Below, one piece after another: positions 1 through 14,900 of a stretch of 64,000 nt of DNA. Every line of letters starts with the position of its first letter. Within the stretch, counting starts at the first letter, position 1. Source of the DNA: Astropecten irregularis (taxonomy: Eukaryota; Echinodermata; Asteroidea; Paxillosida; Astropectinidae); the NCBI GenBank assembly GCA_963971285.1, contig OZ020247.1:10374614-10438613 (forward strand), given 5' to 3'. The notes beneath the pieces were generated by a model. The model saw only the letters and a list, made by a program, of their open reading frames with translations. It did no database searches and was not told the origin of the DNA. The position numbers and the translations under genes were made by a program.

Positions 1-204
1 TTTTCTTTTCTTTTTTTAATAAAACTGGCCATCACAGGAATGCATCCCCATGCCTCCTGTGGGGAAGCATTTCATAATAACATATTCTCTGTTTTTTTGT
101 CTCTTTTTATGTTTTTTTTTTTAACAAAGAAAAGTTAACCTCAAAAAAGCCGAATGACTTTTACACATGCACCGAAGTGACCATGTTTATTCTTTGAAAC
201 TCTT

Positions 205-885
205 AAAGAGGACGTTCAACACTCAACAAACCTCGCTTTATTTGTTAGAACTGTAATCTTTAAATTACTTGACATGAGAAAAAAATGTTTTTCTCACACT
301 GAACACAGAAAGAGGGTGTTTTTGGATGATTTTTCTCTCAGCCCGCAAGCTCCCAAAAATGTTCTGAATTTCGTCAATGGGGGCAGCAGACAAATCTGTG
401 CGATTTCATGACGTCAGATATGGGAGCTTTTTGTTGAGAGAAAAATTCATTGAAAAAGACTCTCTTTCTGTGTTCATTGTGAGATAATTTTTTTTTTTCA
501 TGTCAAGTTAATTTAAAGGTAGTATCATACTACGGTAAGAAACCAAAACAGAAATGTTCACAGATTTATGTATAACTTGGTGGTGGTGAAGATGGTGGTG
601 GTAGAAACATACCGTTAACATTTTTCCGCCTGAAATGGTGTATTTATCCAGAAATTAGTAAAACAATGACCGAAAATCTTTTTGATAAAAAAAAAAGGGA
701 AAAGACTTGGGCACCGTATGGGACTGAAATTTTCAAAGATGACTGTTATTGTATCTGTCTTGGTATTTTTGCCCATGAATCTGCGTTTCTTTGACAAAAA
801 CCAAAGTATGATATTGCCTTTAAGGATTATAGTTCTAACAAATAAAGCGAGGTTTGTGGAGTGTTGAACATCCTCTATAAAGTCC
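205..885. repeat. Nested foldback elements
   Basis: Two outer arms (205-266 and 822-885) are inverted copies of each other. Between them sit two further palindromic elements side by side. One is at about 267-511 with ends ACTTGACATGA and its reverse complement. The other is a family A element at 514-822. This reads as two insertions into an older foldback element. No coding potential was seen in 1-2787 apart from shadows of these repeats. Confidence 0.7.
514..822. mobile_element. Family A MITE-like element
   Basis: It begins AAAGGTAGTATCATACT and ends with the inverted form CCAAAGTATGATATTGCCTTT. Internal blocks recur through the window: a part reading AACAGAAATGTTCACAG, a part reading GGTAGAAACATACCGTTAA, and a DNA segment near the right end resembling CCCATGAATCTG. 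It has no transposase, so it is non-autonomous. Confidence 0.7.
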
Positions 886-1330
886 CTCTAACTAAGTAAC
901 CACGCTAAGCACGCTTGCTTGGAATGCATTTGTTGTTCTTTGTGGTTTTAGTTTGTTGCTTGCATGTGGAATGAATGAATGTCTGTGCTGATGACATTCA
1001 GACTAATATTGTACATCGTTAACATGACAATGGTAACCAGGTGATAACATATTTGTACGGAGTTGCTTAGATTTGGTCCATCGTTACGTTGATTGCTTTG
1101 GTGTGGCGATTGCTCGTTAAAACGTGTTATTAATTGCAAGAACATGTGGTAATACTCGCCCTCTGAGTAAAATTCCAATCATTCAAAATGGAGAAACAAA
1201 ATTGCTGTGTTAATATGTAATTGGTTGACTAGTGAATTACATCGTTAACTTCTGCATTATGATTCACAATAGTGGATTCATTAATGTGTATTATAAGTCA
1301 GTTACTCAGTCAGAGTTTAACTGGGGGTGG

Positions 1331-2125
1331 GGGCCAATTTCATAGAGCTGCTTAAGCACCAAAATGTGCTTAGCACCAAAAACCTTGGTAAATTAAATCA
1401 GTATGCCATCCAAAACTCCCTGTGAATGTTATGCTCAGCAAACAGTAACCGAATACAAGTCTTAAAGCATTAAACATCACATACAAATTTGGTTGGTAAT
1501 CCTGTTTGACCAAGAAAAACTTTTCAAGCTTAAGCAAATTCTGAGCTTAAGCAGCTCTATAATCCGTTACCATTTATAGCCAAAAGTCTTAACTTAACGG
1601 TAGCACATTTTTTTTTACTTACAAGTAGCATATTTTTCACAGGAGAGTTTTCTTTTTGGTAACAGTAAGCAAGGAATTTCTGCAGAATGCATAATTATAT
1701 GACGGCGCGTTAGCAGAAAATAATCACGGTTACCCTAGAAATATTTCGCTAACCGAAAGTCTTGCTTACGGATTCCATGAAATAGATTTCACGCATAGCA
1801 AGTACCCATAAGCACAAAGATAGGCCGTTACGAATTCCATGAAATAGGGCCCAGCTCTTCTCAGAACAACACTCAATCTCAAAGGAGTAATTCATTTTAA
1901 CGGTATGTTTCTACCACCACCATCTTCATACCATGTAAGTTATACGTAAATCTGTGAACATTTCTGTTTTGGTTTCTTACCAAAATATGATACTTCCTTT
2001 AACATCATGCTTTACAATTGTTTGCTGAGCATTTGCTGAGTTTTGGCTGGCATACTGATTTTATTTACCAAGGTTGTTGGCGCTTAAGCAATTTTTGGTG
2101 CTTAAGCGGCTCTATGATGAAATTG
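1331..2125. repeat. Mosaic of interspersed repeats
   Basis: A repeat with ends like GCTGCTTAAGCACCAAAA occupies about 1340-1560 and 2030-2125. Between its halves lie a second repeat (1561-1851, also seen at 12994-13276) and a truncated inverted family A piece (about 1897-2001). This looks like sequential insertion into one element. No gene was seen. Confidence 0.55.
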
Positions 2126-2329
2126 GCAGTTTGCAGCAGTTTATTACCCAGTACTTGTAATAGTTTGACATGTGCATTGTGACTTCTGTTACAGCAGTGA
2201 TGTACATTATTTTTAATATTGATTTCTCAGATACAAAGTCACTTGATCTCCGCATGCATACAGAATTCATCTGCTGAACCATCCATTGCTACATCATTAA
2301 ACTCACTCCCTAAAAGCTTCAAATGCCTA

Positions 2330-2681
2330 TTAAAGGTACAATACATGATTGGTAAAGGTCACAGAACAGCACTCACACTTTGTCTAATCCATCATGTACA
2401 TGAAATGATAAACCTGTGAAGATATGAGTCACGAGAAAATAGCGGAAAAAAAACCGACTCAACTTTTCTTATAAAACATAAAGAATGGTTTTGATCTTAC
2501 CCTGAGATGATCAAACCTGTTTTTTGCCTTCGTTTGACTAATTTCTGGATAAATACACCATTTCAGTCGGAAACATGTTAACGGTATGTTTCTACCAGCA
2601 CCATCTTCATACCCTGAAAGTTATATGTAAATCTGTGAACATTTCTGTTTGGGTATGTTACCAATCCTGTACTGTGCCTTC
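2330..2681. mobile_element. Family B MITE-like element
   Basis: It begins AAAGGTACAATACATGATTGG and ends near CCAATCCTGTACTGTGCCTT, an inverted pair. The same family recurs at 7267-7621, 18589-18956, 22805-23152, 23897-24260, 36100-36470 and 61996-62341. It lacks a coding region. Confidence 0.7.
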
Positions 2682-2787
2682 AAATCTTTCGCTGCAATAA
2701 CTCGTCATCCACGCTTGCCAATAAATGATTGCGCCATCTGAAAACCGAAAAACGAAAACATTGATGAGGGATTGTAATGACTGACAG

Positions 2788-2912
2788 GCTGCTTCATGTG
2801 ACTCTTCCCATAGAATCACCACCACCTCCAGTGGTCGGGCCAGTTCTTAGAGTAAAGTCTACCTCCAATGGACCCATCTCACTTAGCAAATCAGAAACGT
2901 GCCTAAGATCAG
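2788..2912 (+). CDS. KSR: KSR exon (Pro-rich linker before C1)
   Basis: Bounded by an AG acceptor at 2786-2787 and a GTATC donor. Only one frame is open (incoming phase 2, outgoing phase 1), and it joins the next exon in phase. It encodes a Pro-rich and Ser-rich linker with no domain signature, so it rests on splice signals and phase alone. Confidence 0.6.
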
Positions 2913-5900
2913 GTATCAAGTCAACCAAATTATTTTTTAAAAAGGGAAACAATCTTAAAACCGTTATAGTCGAGGTTTAGGAGTCTTAAATTTCAGAAAA
3001 AGTTTCCATTTATTTATTTTCAGAAATAGTGTAGGTGTTGCAACGAATCTTGGAATCGTCGGATTTACAAAACTAGGAAAACTAGGATTTGAAGACCGGT
3101 TCTCCAAAGTCTCCCATTGTCACCATGCAAAGCCTCAAATCTTTCTTAATCCCAGTTTTGTTGACAGATTTACAAATCCGTTGTTGTGTTCAGAGATATT
3201 TGCGTTCAGATTGAAAAGGGCAGTATTTCCAGTCTATTGGTTTATTTGGTTGTTGTTTGTTAAATCTGTGACAAAAAACAACTTGGATTTAATAATTTGA
3301 AGGTGGACGGCGAGGTTTAAATACATTTCCCACGTTCCTTTTCATTCGGCTAGCCTAGCGCCATCAATAATTATGATAATAGACTGGTTCCCAGTCAAAC
3401 TGTGGGGTTACACGCATGCAGCATTGGCCAAACTTCTCGCTGCCGCTGAGCATGCTGAGCGTGCAGACCATAGTTTTTATCTACTTAATATCAACAATGT
3501 GGGGACTGGCAGCGAGTCTATTTAACAGATTTGCAAATTCGGTACCGAAAGTAGGAATTGGCTGGTAGAGGGCGTTTATGATATAGTTCGTTTATGATAT
3601 AGTTTCGTCAAATTCGTAGATTCGTTGCAACATAGGAAACACTATTAGCAACATTGAGAATGGAGACCTTTTTAAAGTGGAACACGTCAAGTGATGACCG
3701 TGTAAGACAAATTATCTGTAGTTTGCCTAACCAGTGTGCTTGAATGTTCTGTATAGCAAGTGTGTACGGTAATTAATTTGCATGTGATTATTATCCCTCC
3801 TATGCATGGCATAGAATAGCACCCTTTTTGTAGTGAGTTTTGCTGCTGCACAAATAGAACCTATTATTGAAAGACAAATTTACTGGAGAAGGATTCGAAT
3901 CAGTGACCTCCTGACATGCCTGAACACTGTACAGGCGCTCTACCAACTGAGCTATCCAGCCGTATGTTGGTGGTGTCCCTAATAGTCAATTATTTTTAAC
4001 TTCTGACTGCCCAACGAACTAAGATGATTTAATATTAGGGACACCACCAACGCAGGGCTGGATAGCTCAGTTGGTAGAGCGCCTGTACGGTATTCAGGAG
4101 GTTGCCGGTTCGAATCCCTCTCCAATCAATTTTTCTTTGTCTGTCTCGGAGTGACCTAGGTGACCTACTCGAACGCACCTTAAGAGAGGTCACATGTTGT
4201 TAATACTGTAAACCTATTACTTGAATGTACTGTACTTGCACCATGCATAGCCTCAAATCTAACTTAAACCACAAATTGCCAGATTGTCGTCAAGTATTGT
4301 TGTCAATTACCCTAGAAATTGTTCTTGAGAGTCTCTGGTTCTTTGTGTGTTAAATTGAGGTCCGTGCCACATGAGGCAGTTTGGAGGCAGCCAACTACAC
4401 CGCATGCAAGAGGAAAACCTTGCTAGTACGGAAGTTTGTTGGGTTTTTTTCCGGAGGTTTCTCACTGTCCCCTAGAAAATTATATGAAAATGAAACTTGG
4501 ATGAAGGCCGTTTTCTTCTTGGAGATTGCCTGGAATTGATTGCCTGTAAATTGCCTCGTGCTGCCTGGGCCTGTAGTGTGAAGGACTTGAAAATATTGTT
4601 CTGTAATTGGGAATACTTTAATACCAATGATTCTACTCTAATTCCATTGCAGATACGTTAGCGGTTCCTCCACGTTCCCCCAGGGCCTCCCGTAGCAACA
4701 TGGTGCATTCCATTAAACACAGGTTAGTAGTATGACGTCATATGCTCAGTGGCAGTTCTACAGGGAGGCTAGTGGGAGGGGGGACTTGAGCCCCCCAAAA
4801 TTGTGTCTAGCCCCCTCCCCCCTCCCCCACCCCCAAAAAAATGCAACTGAAACAAAAATGCTGAGTAATACTGGATCTTTTCAGTTATTACGCGACGAAT
4901 ACATGAGCATGAGATTACAAATGCATGCTTTTCTACTCCTAAAAAGACATAACAGAAGCGAATGTTAGAAGAAGGGTCTAGTCTAGCCCACCACTGTGGC
5001 TCTTCTAGCCCCCAAAAAAATGTGTGGCTCTTGTAGCCCCAAAAATATTGGCTCTTGAACCGCGCCTGCATATGCCTTTTGCCTAGCAACACAAATGACT
5101 GCTAAGTCGTCCTGATTCTTAAGTTAAAAAATAAGACGGGGAAAAAAAATAATAAATGAAGCTTTACGGTTGTCTTCTGATTAGGGGTGCAACTTTTCCT
5201 GTGCCTTGTTGAAGCCAAAGATAATACGCATTATTCACGGTGCATCTGTTTTTTCACCTTCCTTGTATACCCGTTGGAAAAGATTACACCAATTTGTAAT
5301 AAGAAAATGGGTACCGAACTATTTTGAAATAGAATTGAATTGAAAATGAATTTTTTTTTATAATTTGCTTTCTTCGTGAGATTTTCATTTCCAAATTCCA
5401 TTTTTGCTGTCGTTTTCAGATTTAGCAGAAAGAAATTTTTCCCTCCTCACAACTGCGACTATTGCCACAAGATGATGGTGAACGGTTACAAATGCAAAGA
5501 CTGCAAGTGAGTTTATTCTACAGTTCATACATTTTAAAGCTTGCCGTGAATTATTTGAAATCTTGCCCAGTCAAAAGTGGACAGAGAAAATTTTGATAGG
5601 AGCCGGATTCGAATCTCAGAGCTCTTGAATACTGCACCGGTGCTCTGCCAACTGAGCTATCCAGTTCTATGTTGGTGGTGTTCCGAATATTCAATTATAG
5701 ATATAGCTGTATGTGCGTGGTGTCGTGACTTCTGACTGCCAAACGAACAAAGATGATTGACTATTAGGGACACCACCAACATAGGGCTGGATAGCTCAAT
5801 TGGTAGAGCGGTTATGGTATTCAGGAGGTCGCCGGTTACAATCCCGCTCCAGTCAATTTTCCTTCGTCCACCTTTCAATGACTTCAGTCAGTTTCCCCTG

Positions 5901-8900
5901 TGGTTATTTGATGATTTAATTATGAGTCAATTATCTTGGTTAGTTTGGCAGTCAGAGGTCATAAAACCACTTGCTTACTGCAATATCCCAAGCATCATTT
6001 AAGAAACATGTAACATGAGCAATGCTTCAACCTGAGAAATGTTAAACGGGGGATTGCTCATAGAGGATGTGGCTTTTTTTTTATCAATATAATCATGAAA
6101 TAGCCACGAGGGAAACTGACTGGATCAATTTTAAGTCATGAAAAAGCGAATAAAGAAAGATTGACTGTAGCGGGAGTCAAATCTGTGTTCTTCGGAATAT
6201 CGTACAGGCGCTCTACCAACTGAGCTATCCAGCCCTATGTTGGTGGTGTCCCAAATTGTCAATTATCTTTGTTCGTTGGGCAGTCAGAAGCCATGGACCT
6301 TATCGAAGATAGCGCATAACTGGCTTTGCGCAAAGCACTCTGGGAAACACAGAGTTGCTAGGGCTGGCGCTGAGTGCATAAAATACAGACATAAGAATTC
6401 AACTTTGAATAAGTACTCAACTTTACACCGCTGGAACAAGTGACTCGACAGTAACATTCCATGGACCGTTGTGCAGCATCGTTGCGTATAACAACTCAAA
6501 GCGTGTGGTAAAACTTTACAATTAAAAATTACCCACTGTCCTTTGCGCGCGCATGTGCAATGCCGAAAACAGGCTATCTTCGATAAGGTCCATGAAACCA
6601 CTCGCATACCGGCGCTCTACCAACTGAGCCATCGAGGTCTATGTCGGTAATTTCCAATGTAATCAGAATGTTCTTTGATCTTACAAATCTTAAAGTGATG
6701 TTTTCTTAAGCTTGTGAATAATTTTTGATTTCCCTTGAACCAGGTATGTCTGCCATAATAAGTGCCACGCCAGTGCGGAAAAGGTTCGTTCCTGTGGCCT
6801 ACCTCCTGGTTATGAACAAATCTTCAAGGATTCCTACGAAAACAGATACGGAGGTACCGTAAAAAACCCCAAACATTTCTTACCATTTGAACACAACGCA
6901 TACTCAAAGGGGTTTTATGAAACTGAGGCTCAGACTCCACCTCTGTCATCATTATAAGTACTGAACATTTTAGGTTGTGGTTTTTCATTGAAGCTGAAGC
7001 TCTGTTTTCCTTTTCAAACTGGAGAATCTACTTCCGAACCACAGCCAAAAGCCTCCATTTTGATACCAGTTATTTTAGTATGGATTCACAAAATGGAGCC
7101 GGACCCAGAGCCTGGGCCTCTGTTTCGTAAACGCCCATAGAGGTCATTATTTGGATAGTCATTTCTTACATACAGTCCATGTTGACAATAATCGGAACAA
7201 AATAACACAACGTCAACTACATGCACAGACAACACATTTTATGATATTGACCTAACTACATTAATATTAAAGGTACAGTACAGGATTGGTAACATACCCA
7301 AACAGAAATGTTCACAGATTTACGTATAACTTTCAGGGTGTGAAGAGGGTTGTGGTAGAAACACGCCGTTAAAATAACAATTAATGGTGTATTTATCCAG
7401 AAATTAGTCAAATACCAAAATCAGTTTTGATCTCGGGGTAAGATCAAAACCATTCTTTCTGTTTTATATGAAAAATTGAGTTGGGTTTTCCTTAATTCTT
7501 GTGACTCAGATGTCCAATTGAGCTCATATTTTCACAGGTTTATTATTTCATGTGTATGTTTGATCAGACAAAGTGTAAGTGCTGTTCTGTGACCTTTACC
7601 AATCATGTATTTTACCTTTATAGCAGATATGAATTGAAACAAACTAGTCCTAGGCTAAAAGTGGCATGGACTTTTATTGGGAATGTTTCTTTTTTTTTTC
7701 CATCCGTTGACAGGAAGCGGAACTCCATCGCCTCTCCTTATCAGACGAACAGGTAAACAAAGTTTGAATGATGTTTGTTTACTTTCTTTTTGGCAGGGTA
7801 GATGGTAGTGAGCCATGAGACCAAATCGCTTTTGTTCAGAAACAGTGTAGAAATGTTGTGTAGAATAAGTGTTTAACATGTACTGATTTTTTATTTAACT
7901 TAGGGGCCAAAATGAAGCACTTGGTACATAAAAGTTAAAATTTATATAGTCATTAATTACGCATTAAGCAATTATCTGAAAGCACTTTCATCCCTATTAC
8001 AGGTAACTTTTAATTTTTTTTTTTTTTTCAAAATTTCTATTTAAAAATGTTGAAATTTTTCTAATATTGTGATCTTGTTGTTTATTGTTCTTTGTTGTTT
8101 GGTTTGATGCACAGCTCATTCTGAGGCCAATCTGCCGCACCCTGTCTACGATCACCGGTACCCGTCGGCGGTCCCAGCCTTCTCCCACGGCGAATCCAGC
8201 TCCAATCCATCGTCAACCAACTCATCTACGTCGTCCAGTCCAGTTCCTTTCACCGGCTCCTCCTCTAGTACAACTCCGCCCACCCCTGCTCACCCCTCCC
8301 CCTCGCCGCATATGGATCCACATAAGCCTCAGTTTCAGTTTCCAGGTAAGGGCGCCCTCGTCATTTGATCAATAAGCCATTTGCGAGTTAAAGGGATGGT
8401 TACAGAACTGGTTTTTGTGACAAAACCGTTGCTGACAGTGAAAGCACTTTAGGCCAAAAAAAGAAATGGTTGTGTTGCCCTCAGCGACCAACTGTAAAAT
8501 GCCAAAACCTTGGGTCGGGATTTTTTAATTTTTTAATTTTTTTTCTCCGAGTCCTGTATAAAAACTCACCATTTTTGACAGAAAATGTAAGATTTAGCAG
8601 TAAAAAAGCGTTTCTCCTCAAAACGACCCAAGACCGTTGATTTATAAGCCCTGGTGAACATACATCCTGTATTTATTGTTAAATGTTTGAAAGTTGGCAA
8701 AAATAAATAAATAAATAAATAAATCGACCGACCGACCCAAAATTTTAATTTTTCCATTTGAGGGCAACACAACAATGTTTTTTTTTTTGGCCTAATGTAA
8801 TCCATCATATACCTTAACCGACAAACCTGTAGAAGTTTGAGGTCAATCAGCCATCTGGTTCACGAGGAAATAGTGAAAACCCGTTTACACATGTCAATGA

Positions 8901-11900
8901 ATGAATAAAATGCTTCTAAGTGATTTATTCCAATCGGAAAATAGTTTCATTTATTTCTCAACGAATATGGCATTTCAGACAAAAACATGTCATGGGATGT
9001 TTTCTCCTATCATCACCATTATACTGTGTATTAGTTTTATGTGAATCTGTGATCTTGAAGTGTATTTTGTCTTACAAATTCTGTACCATCCCTTTAAATG
9101 TGAATAGTATCTGGTACACAAACTTCTTTCATTGCATATAAATACCCCAGTTTGAATTTCCCAGACTAAAAGACTCTGTTGCTATATCACATGATTTGGG
9201 GCAAGCTTTTGCATAGAGATACCCATCTCTGGAATGGACTGATTCGTTTGTGCCATTCTTATCCATTATAAACAGTGCATTTGGGCAAGACGTCTGTTAT
9301 ATAACCAAGCAAAAGCTTGATAAAGCAACAGTGCCTTAAGTCTGGAGAATTCAGGTTTTGATATTTACGCACAGTGAAAGAATTCAGTGTACCATATATT
9401 GTTAAATTTTAAAGGCTTATTGATCCCATACAACATTGATTACAAACCAAAACAGAAAATGTTGACAGATTTACTTTTTAGGGTGTAAAGACAGCAATGG
9501 TAGAAACATACTGTGAAACTTGTTCTGCTTGCAATGTTGTAATTTATCCAGGAAAGAGTAGAACCGAATACCGAAACATTTTTCATCCTGGCCAGATCAA
9601 AAATGAGACAGCTATTCCCACACAATTTGGCATAACAATACGGGCGCTTCACAGTTTAGAGCGCCACCAAGAGGGCAGCAGGGAGAGGCCGATTTACACG
9701 GTGCATGATGGGAAATTGTCGACTTTGGAGATTTTTCCTCTATACGTTCAATCGTCTTTGCCATTTAACCCACCGTATATCTTTCATCCATACATGGTGT
9801 AGGTATTTCTCAATGTTTTCCAGTTTGGATGTGTTTGCTGTGCATCCGAAAGATTGGCAAACATAAACCATTGTGACAACACGTGAAATAAATGCACAAA
9901 ACGACCCAAGAATTAGCAATAATGTTGAAATTATAGGGGAAAAATCTCCGATGTCGACAATTTCCCATTATGCACCGCGTAAATCGGCCTCTCCCTGCTG
10001 CCCTCTTGGTGGCGCTCTAAATTGAGAAACGTCTGTATTGTAACAGTTTTTCGTCGTTAACTATAATTATGTAACCAGTCTTACATTGATCTACTTGAAT
10101 ATTCATCATGAATCTGTTGTTATTCTTTTGCAGATGTAACTCCTAACGGGTTACTGAATCCAAACTTTGAATCCTACAGGTAAAAAACACATAATTATTG
10201 TCGCCGCTACTTTTGAAACTCTTTAATTGAACAATTAAATAATGACTGCTATAGTTCTTTGATTTCAACAAAGGAAATTCAAGGAAATTGAAACAAAAGT
10301 AATATCATTATTATTGTTTATTTTTGGTAATGACACCAAGGATTCCTCAAAAGTGCCCTAGGCACTGTAGCTCGAAAGCCTGATACAACCTTTTATGGAA
10401 AGATGATGAGAAGAAGATGCAGTTTTAGAGGTGGGAGGAAAAAAACCCAGAGTAATATTCTGGGTAAAATCCACAGAATCAGGTAGGGACTGAAAACCCA
10501 ATCCACTTGTGAACCGAGCCGGACTTGAACCCGGTCCGCATAGGTGAAAGGCGAGGAAAGAACCAAAACGCCAACCTTGACTCCTTCTTGGTTTGTTTCT
10601 GAAGATGATTTTCATTGAAATTCGTCGCCGTGTTGTAATGATTGTTTGTGGTAATGATTTGAATGTTTGCTTTGTGTACAGAGATACAATACATGCCTCC
10701 ATTAATAGCGATAGGACCATCACAGTGGGCTCACATAACTCCAATGATTCCCATGATGTAAGTATGGGTGCATTCGTTTAGCTCCCCCGGGTCGACACCA
10801 GTCAACCTCGTGCCCATTCTCTCGCTTGTTCTGTGCAGTAAAACACGACCATTCCCAGTAAGGGCTGACCCGGGGGAGCTAAACGAATGCACCCTATAAT
10901 ACACAGTTCCAACCAGGGACCAATTTCATGAAGCTGCTAAGCGCACAAAAAAATGCTTAGCACAAAATGTCTTTGCCCAATAAAACAAACCACCGTTAAA
11001 AATTTCATTCGATGTTCATGGTCAGTGAACAACAGCCAAAGAACAAGCACAAGCGATACACAACGCATGGACATTTGGTTGTTAATCCTGTTTTTATTGA
11101 GACAGAAATGTCATGCTTTGCAAATTTTTGTGCTAAGCAGAGCTGTGAAATTGGCCACAGGCCTCAAATTGTCCAGATGGAGGCAGCCATTCATTGGTTC
11201 ATGACATACCAACCTATAGACTGATTCGACAGCACGATATACTGTCTGCCATTTCTAGAGTGTCCCCGCTTGCCTTTTGTCCGGCAACAAAAGACTTTAC
11301 GCTCTGCCGCACTCTGCACACGCATGTAACATTTATGTGTGGTCTTTCTTTTTTACTTTCACAGCCTTTTACCGATTCGGATCGAACTCTGCCAGAGAAG
11401 GTTGAATGTATTGATGATGTAGAAATGAACGACCAAGTTATACACCGTAAAAACAGCGTAAGTTTCTTATTCTTACAGTTCTCCGCTCTCAATACAAGAA
11501 AACTTGTGAAATACGTCTTCGCTTAAAGGTATAATACATAATTGGTAAAGGTCACAGAACAGCACTCACTCTTTGTCTGATCCAGCATGTACATGACATG
11601 ATAAACCTGTGAAAATTTGAACTCAATCGGTCTTCTGAGTCACGAGAAAATAGTGAAAACCCTACTCAAGTTTTCTTATGAAACATGAAGAATGGTTTTG
11701 ATCTTACCCTGAGATTAAAACTGTTTTCGGTCTTTGTTTGATGTCTAGCTTACTCACAGTGGTACCGTTGATTTCGGAAGGATTTCACATTGTTTCTACT
11801 TAATAGCCAATAGGGCAAAATTACTGATTGAAATTCAAGTAAGATTTAGCTGATCAGGAAAAAGGGTTTTTTGGTACTTTCGGAATTTCGGAAGGATTAT

Positions 11901-14900
11901 TTTATTGGGATCTCGCAACTAAAATACAAGCCTACATTGATGTAATGGTACTCCAACCATGTTTTCGCACGTGTTCGATGTCAGGATTTTGAAAATGTTT
12001 TTCTTTATTTTGGGGGTCACCAAAGTAGGTCATTGTTCGTGAATTCAATTATCGGAACACCAGATCCCGACAGAAAAACTCGGTGGGGGTTTCGGAACAA
12101 AAAAAATTCCGAGATGACTCGGCCCTAATTTCATGTGTGTTTTTTAATCTTTACAGCAAAGGTCCAATGTGTTATCGGAATGGGATATTCCCCCCGATCA
12201 ACTAGAGATCACAGAGCTGATTGGCACAGGCAGGTTTGGGCCGGTCTACAAGGGCAGATGGCATGGTGATGTCGCTGTCAAGATGCTTGACATTGACATG
12301 AGTGACGAAGAACAACTACAAGCTTTCAAAACAGAGGTTAGTATGTCTGTTACGACCCAATAGTGCCGCTGTGTCGGACTCAGTTGGACAGTGTTTGAGT
12401 GTTTGAGTCCTCAAATCCGAGTGCAGAGTACTCCGAGTTCTTAAAGGTCCGAGTACTGGGCCGTGTCCGAGTACATTACTGACGTAATCAGGCCAATTTA
12501 CATTCCTGACGTAATCAGGCCAATTTACATTCCTGACGTAATCAGGCCAATTTACATTCCTGAGACAGTATACAGCCCGCAGCTGCCTGCAAAGCGTGCA
12601 GGGCTAATCAAGCACACAAAGCCATCTCTACCCTAACAGGTTCCCATTTACACCTGGGTGAAGAGGAGCAATATGTGACAAAGTAGCTTGCCCAAGGATG
12701 CAAGCACCAATAACCCATGGCTGGATTCGAACCCACAATCTGTAGATTGACCACAATACCTTAAGTACAACACGCTAGACCACCAGGCCACGGTACCCCG
12801 CTGAAGTTTCGTATTTCACTTGAATGTTTTTTTTTGTCAATCATCTGTTTCTTGAGTTTAGGTTTCTCAGTTCAAGAAGACGAGGCATGACTACGTTGTT
12901 CTGTTCATGGGCACCTACCTTAAACCGCCCAATCTGGCTATTGTGACCAGGTAAGTTAACATTTTTCTTAAAACCATAAGCCTTATCTAATCAGGCCCAA
13001 TTATCTGTTACCGTAAGCAAAAATTCCTCGCTTAAAGTTGCAGACTTTTTTTGCTTACGGTTTATAGCATATTTCACGAGAGAGTTTTCTTTTTGGTAAT
13101 GGTAAGCAAGGACGTTCTGCAGAATGCATATGGCAGCGCGTTAGCAGAAAAAGTCAGCCTAGAAATTCTTTGCTAACCGAAAGTCTTGCTTACGGATTCT
13201 ATGAAATAGATTTCACGCTTAGCAGTACCCGTAAGCACAAAAGTAGGCCGTAACGGATTCCATGAAATTGGGCCCTGACCATGGACATCATTGAATGGTG
13301 AACAAATAAAAATTGACTGGAGTTGGATTCGAACCGGCGTCTCTCAAAATACTGTACGGGCGTTCTACAAACTGAGCCATCCAGCACTTTATTAGCCCTT
13401 TCGAAGTATGGCAGACACAATAGGAGGGCGCTGTTTGAAGTGGGTATTTTGAGTCAAACACAAAGGATTTTACCCAAACCAAACTGTGCCCTCCTATTGT
13501 GTCTGCCATACATCGAAAGGGCTAACTGGCGATGTCCCTTATAGTCAATTATCTCTCTTTGTTCGGCAGTCAGAAGCGATGAATCTTCTTAAAATCTTAC
13601 ATGTATATCTCTCTTGTCAAATTTGATGGTGCACAAATGCCAGTTGCTGGACTAACAAAGTTTGCGGTATTCATCTTACCTAGCTTGTGCCGAGGAATGA
13701 CGCTCTACACAAGAATACATCAGAGAGGCGAACGGTTTGGGATGAACAAAACCATCGTCCTGGCAACGCAGATCGCTCAGGTATGTCCACGCCCCAACCT
13801 CCTAGTACGGGATTTTGAAAGCTGTCACTGACGCGGGAACCAGCTTAGCATATTACTCGATGGCTTGTGAACCAGCTACCGTTCCCTCCTCCCAGTTAAA
13901 AAAAATTATATTTACACCAACACAAGGGTGGCTAAAACTACGACAGCCACACAACTGCGTTTTAAAAACTTTATTCCATCAATGTATAAGAAAAAAACAC
14001 CCATTGCGGCCACCCTTTAATATTTTATTCATTCAGGGTATGGGCTACCTACATGCCAAGGGCATCGTGCACAAGGATCTCAAGTCCAAGAACATCTTCC
14101 TGGAGAATGGTAAAGTGGTCATAACGGACTTTGCTCTGTTCAGCATCATGCGGCTAACCAGAGAAAACAGGTAATTCACAGACAAGTCAAATAATTATCA
14201 AATTACTGGCAATTTGAATCTAATATTCAAAATATTTAAAAAATCATCAGAAACTCAACTGTATGAGATATTAGGGCTCCCCTTTTTATTACTGTGGTTC
14301 TCATTTCCGACCGACCCATATTTTGGGCTCCGACCGAAGAATTTTTATTTTTTTTTTTCCGCCGACCCTGTCCAGAATGACATAATATAAATTCAAGAAA
14401 AAAAATTTAACAAGATTACAGTGAATACAATGAACATTTCTCATCATTTTCTTGAGGTTTTTGTGTATTCAGCCAGATTTTTTTTCCACCAAACTTTTTT
14501 TTTGTCCAACCGACCAACCCTCCCTCAAGGTGAAAAAGAAATGAGAACCACAGTTATAAAAAGGGGCGCCCTTAAGTTAATTAAGTTATTATCAATGTTA
14601 GGAAAGGTCTTACTTTGTGACACATTGCTTGACTTCTGTGAAGATTTCTGTTTCGGTACGCTACCAAAGTATGAAATTACCTTCAATGCTTAGATAAGTT
14701 ACGGGTTACCTGCTAGAAGTTCATGCAATGCAAATTGACTGGTACTTAGCCAAATTTTCCTTAGTTTGAAATTGATAGGATCTGGGGCCAATTTCATGGT
14801 GCTGCTAAGCACAAAAATTTGCTTAGCACAAAAATGTCTTGCCCAATAAAACAAAACTGCCGTTAAAAATTACATTTTCATGCTCCTTCGCTTCGCTCAT

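Noticed and set aside
2219..2340. Possible extra KSR exon after TTTCTCAG
   Set aside because: The open frame has no KSR-like features and runs into a family B repeat; the GT used as donor is the repeat's own end.
4048..4125. tRNA gene (A and B boxes present)
   Set aside because: Anticodon arm is degenerate, many diverged copies exist in both orientations, so it is a SINE-like repeat.
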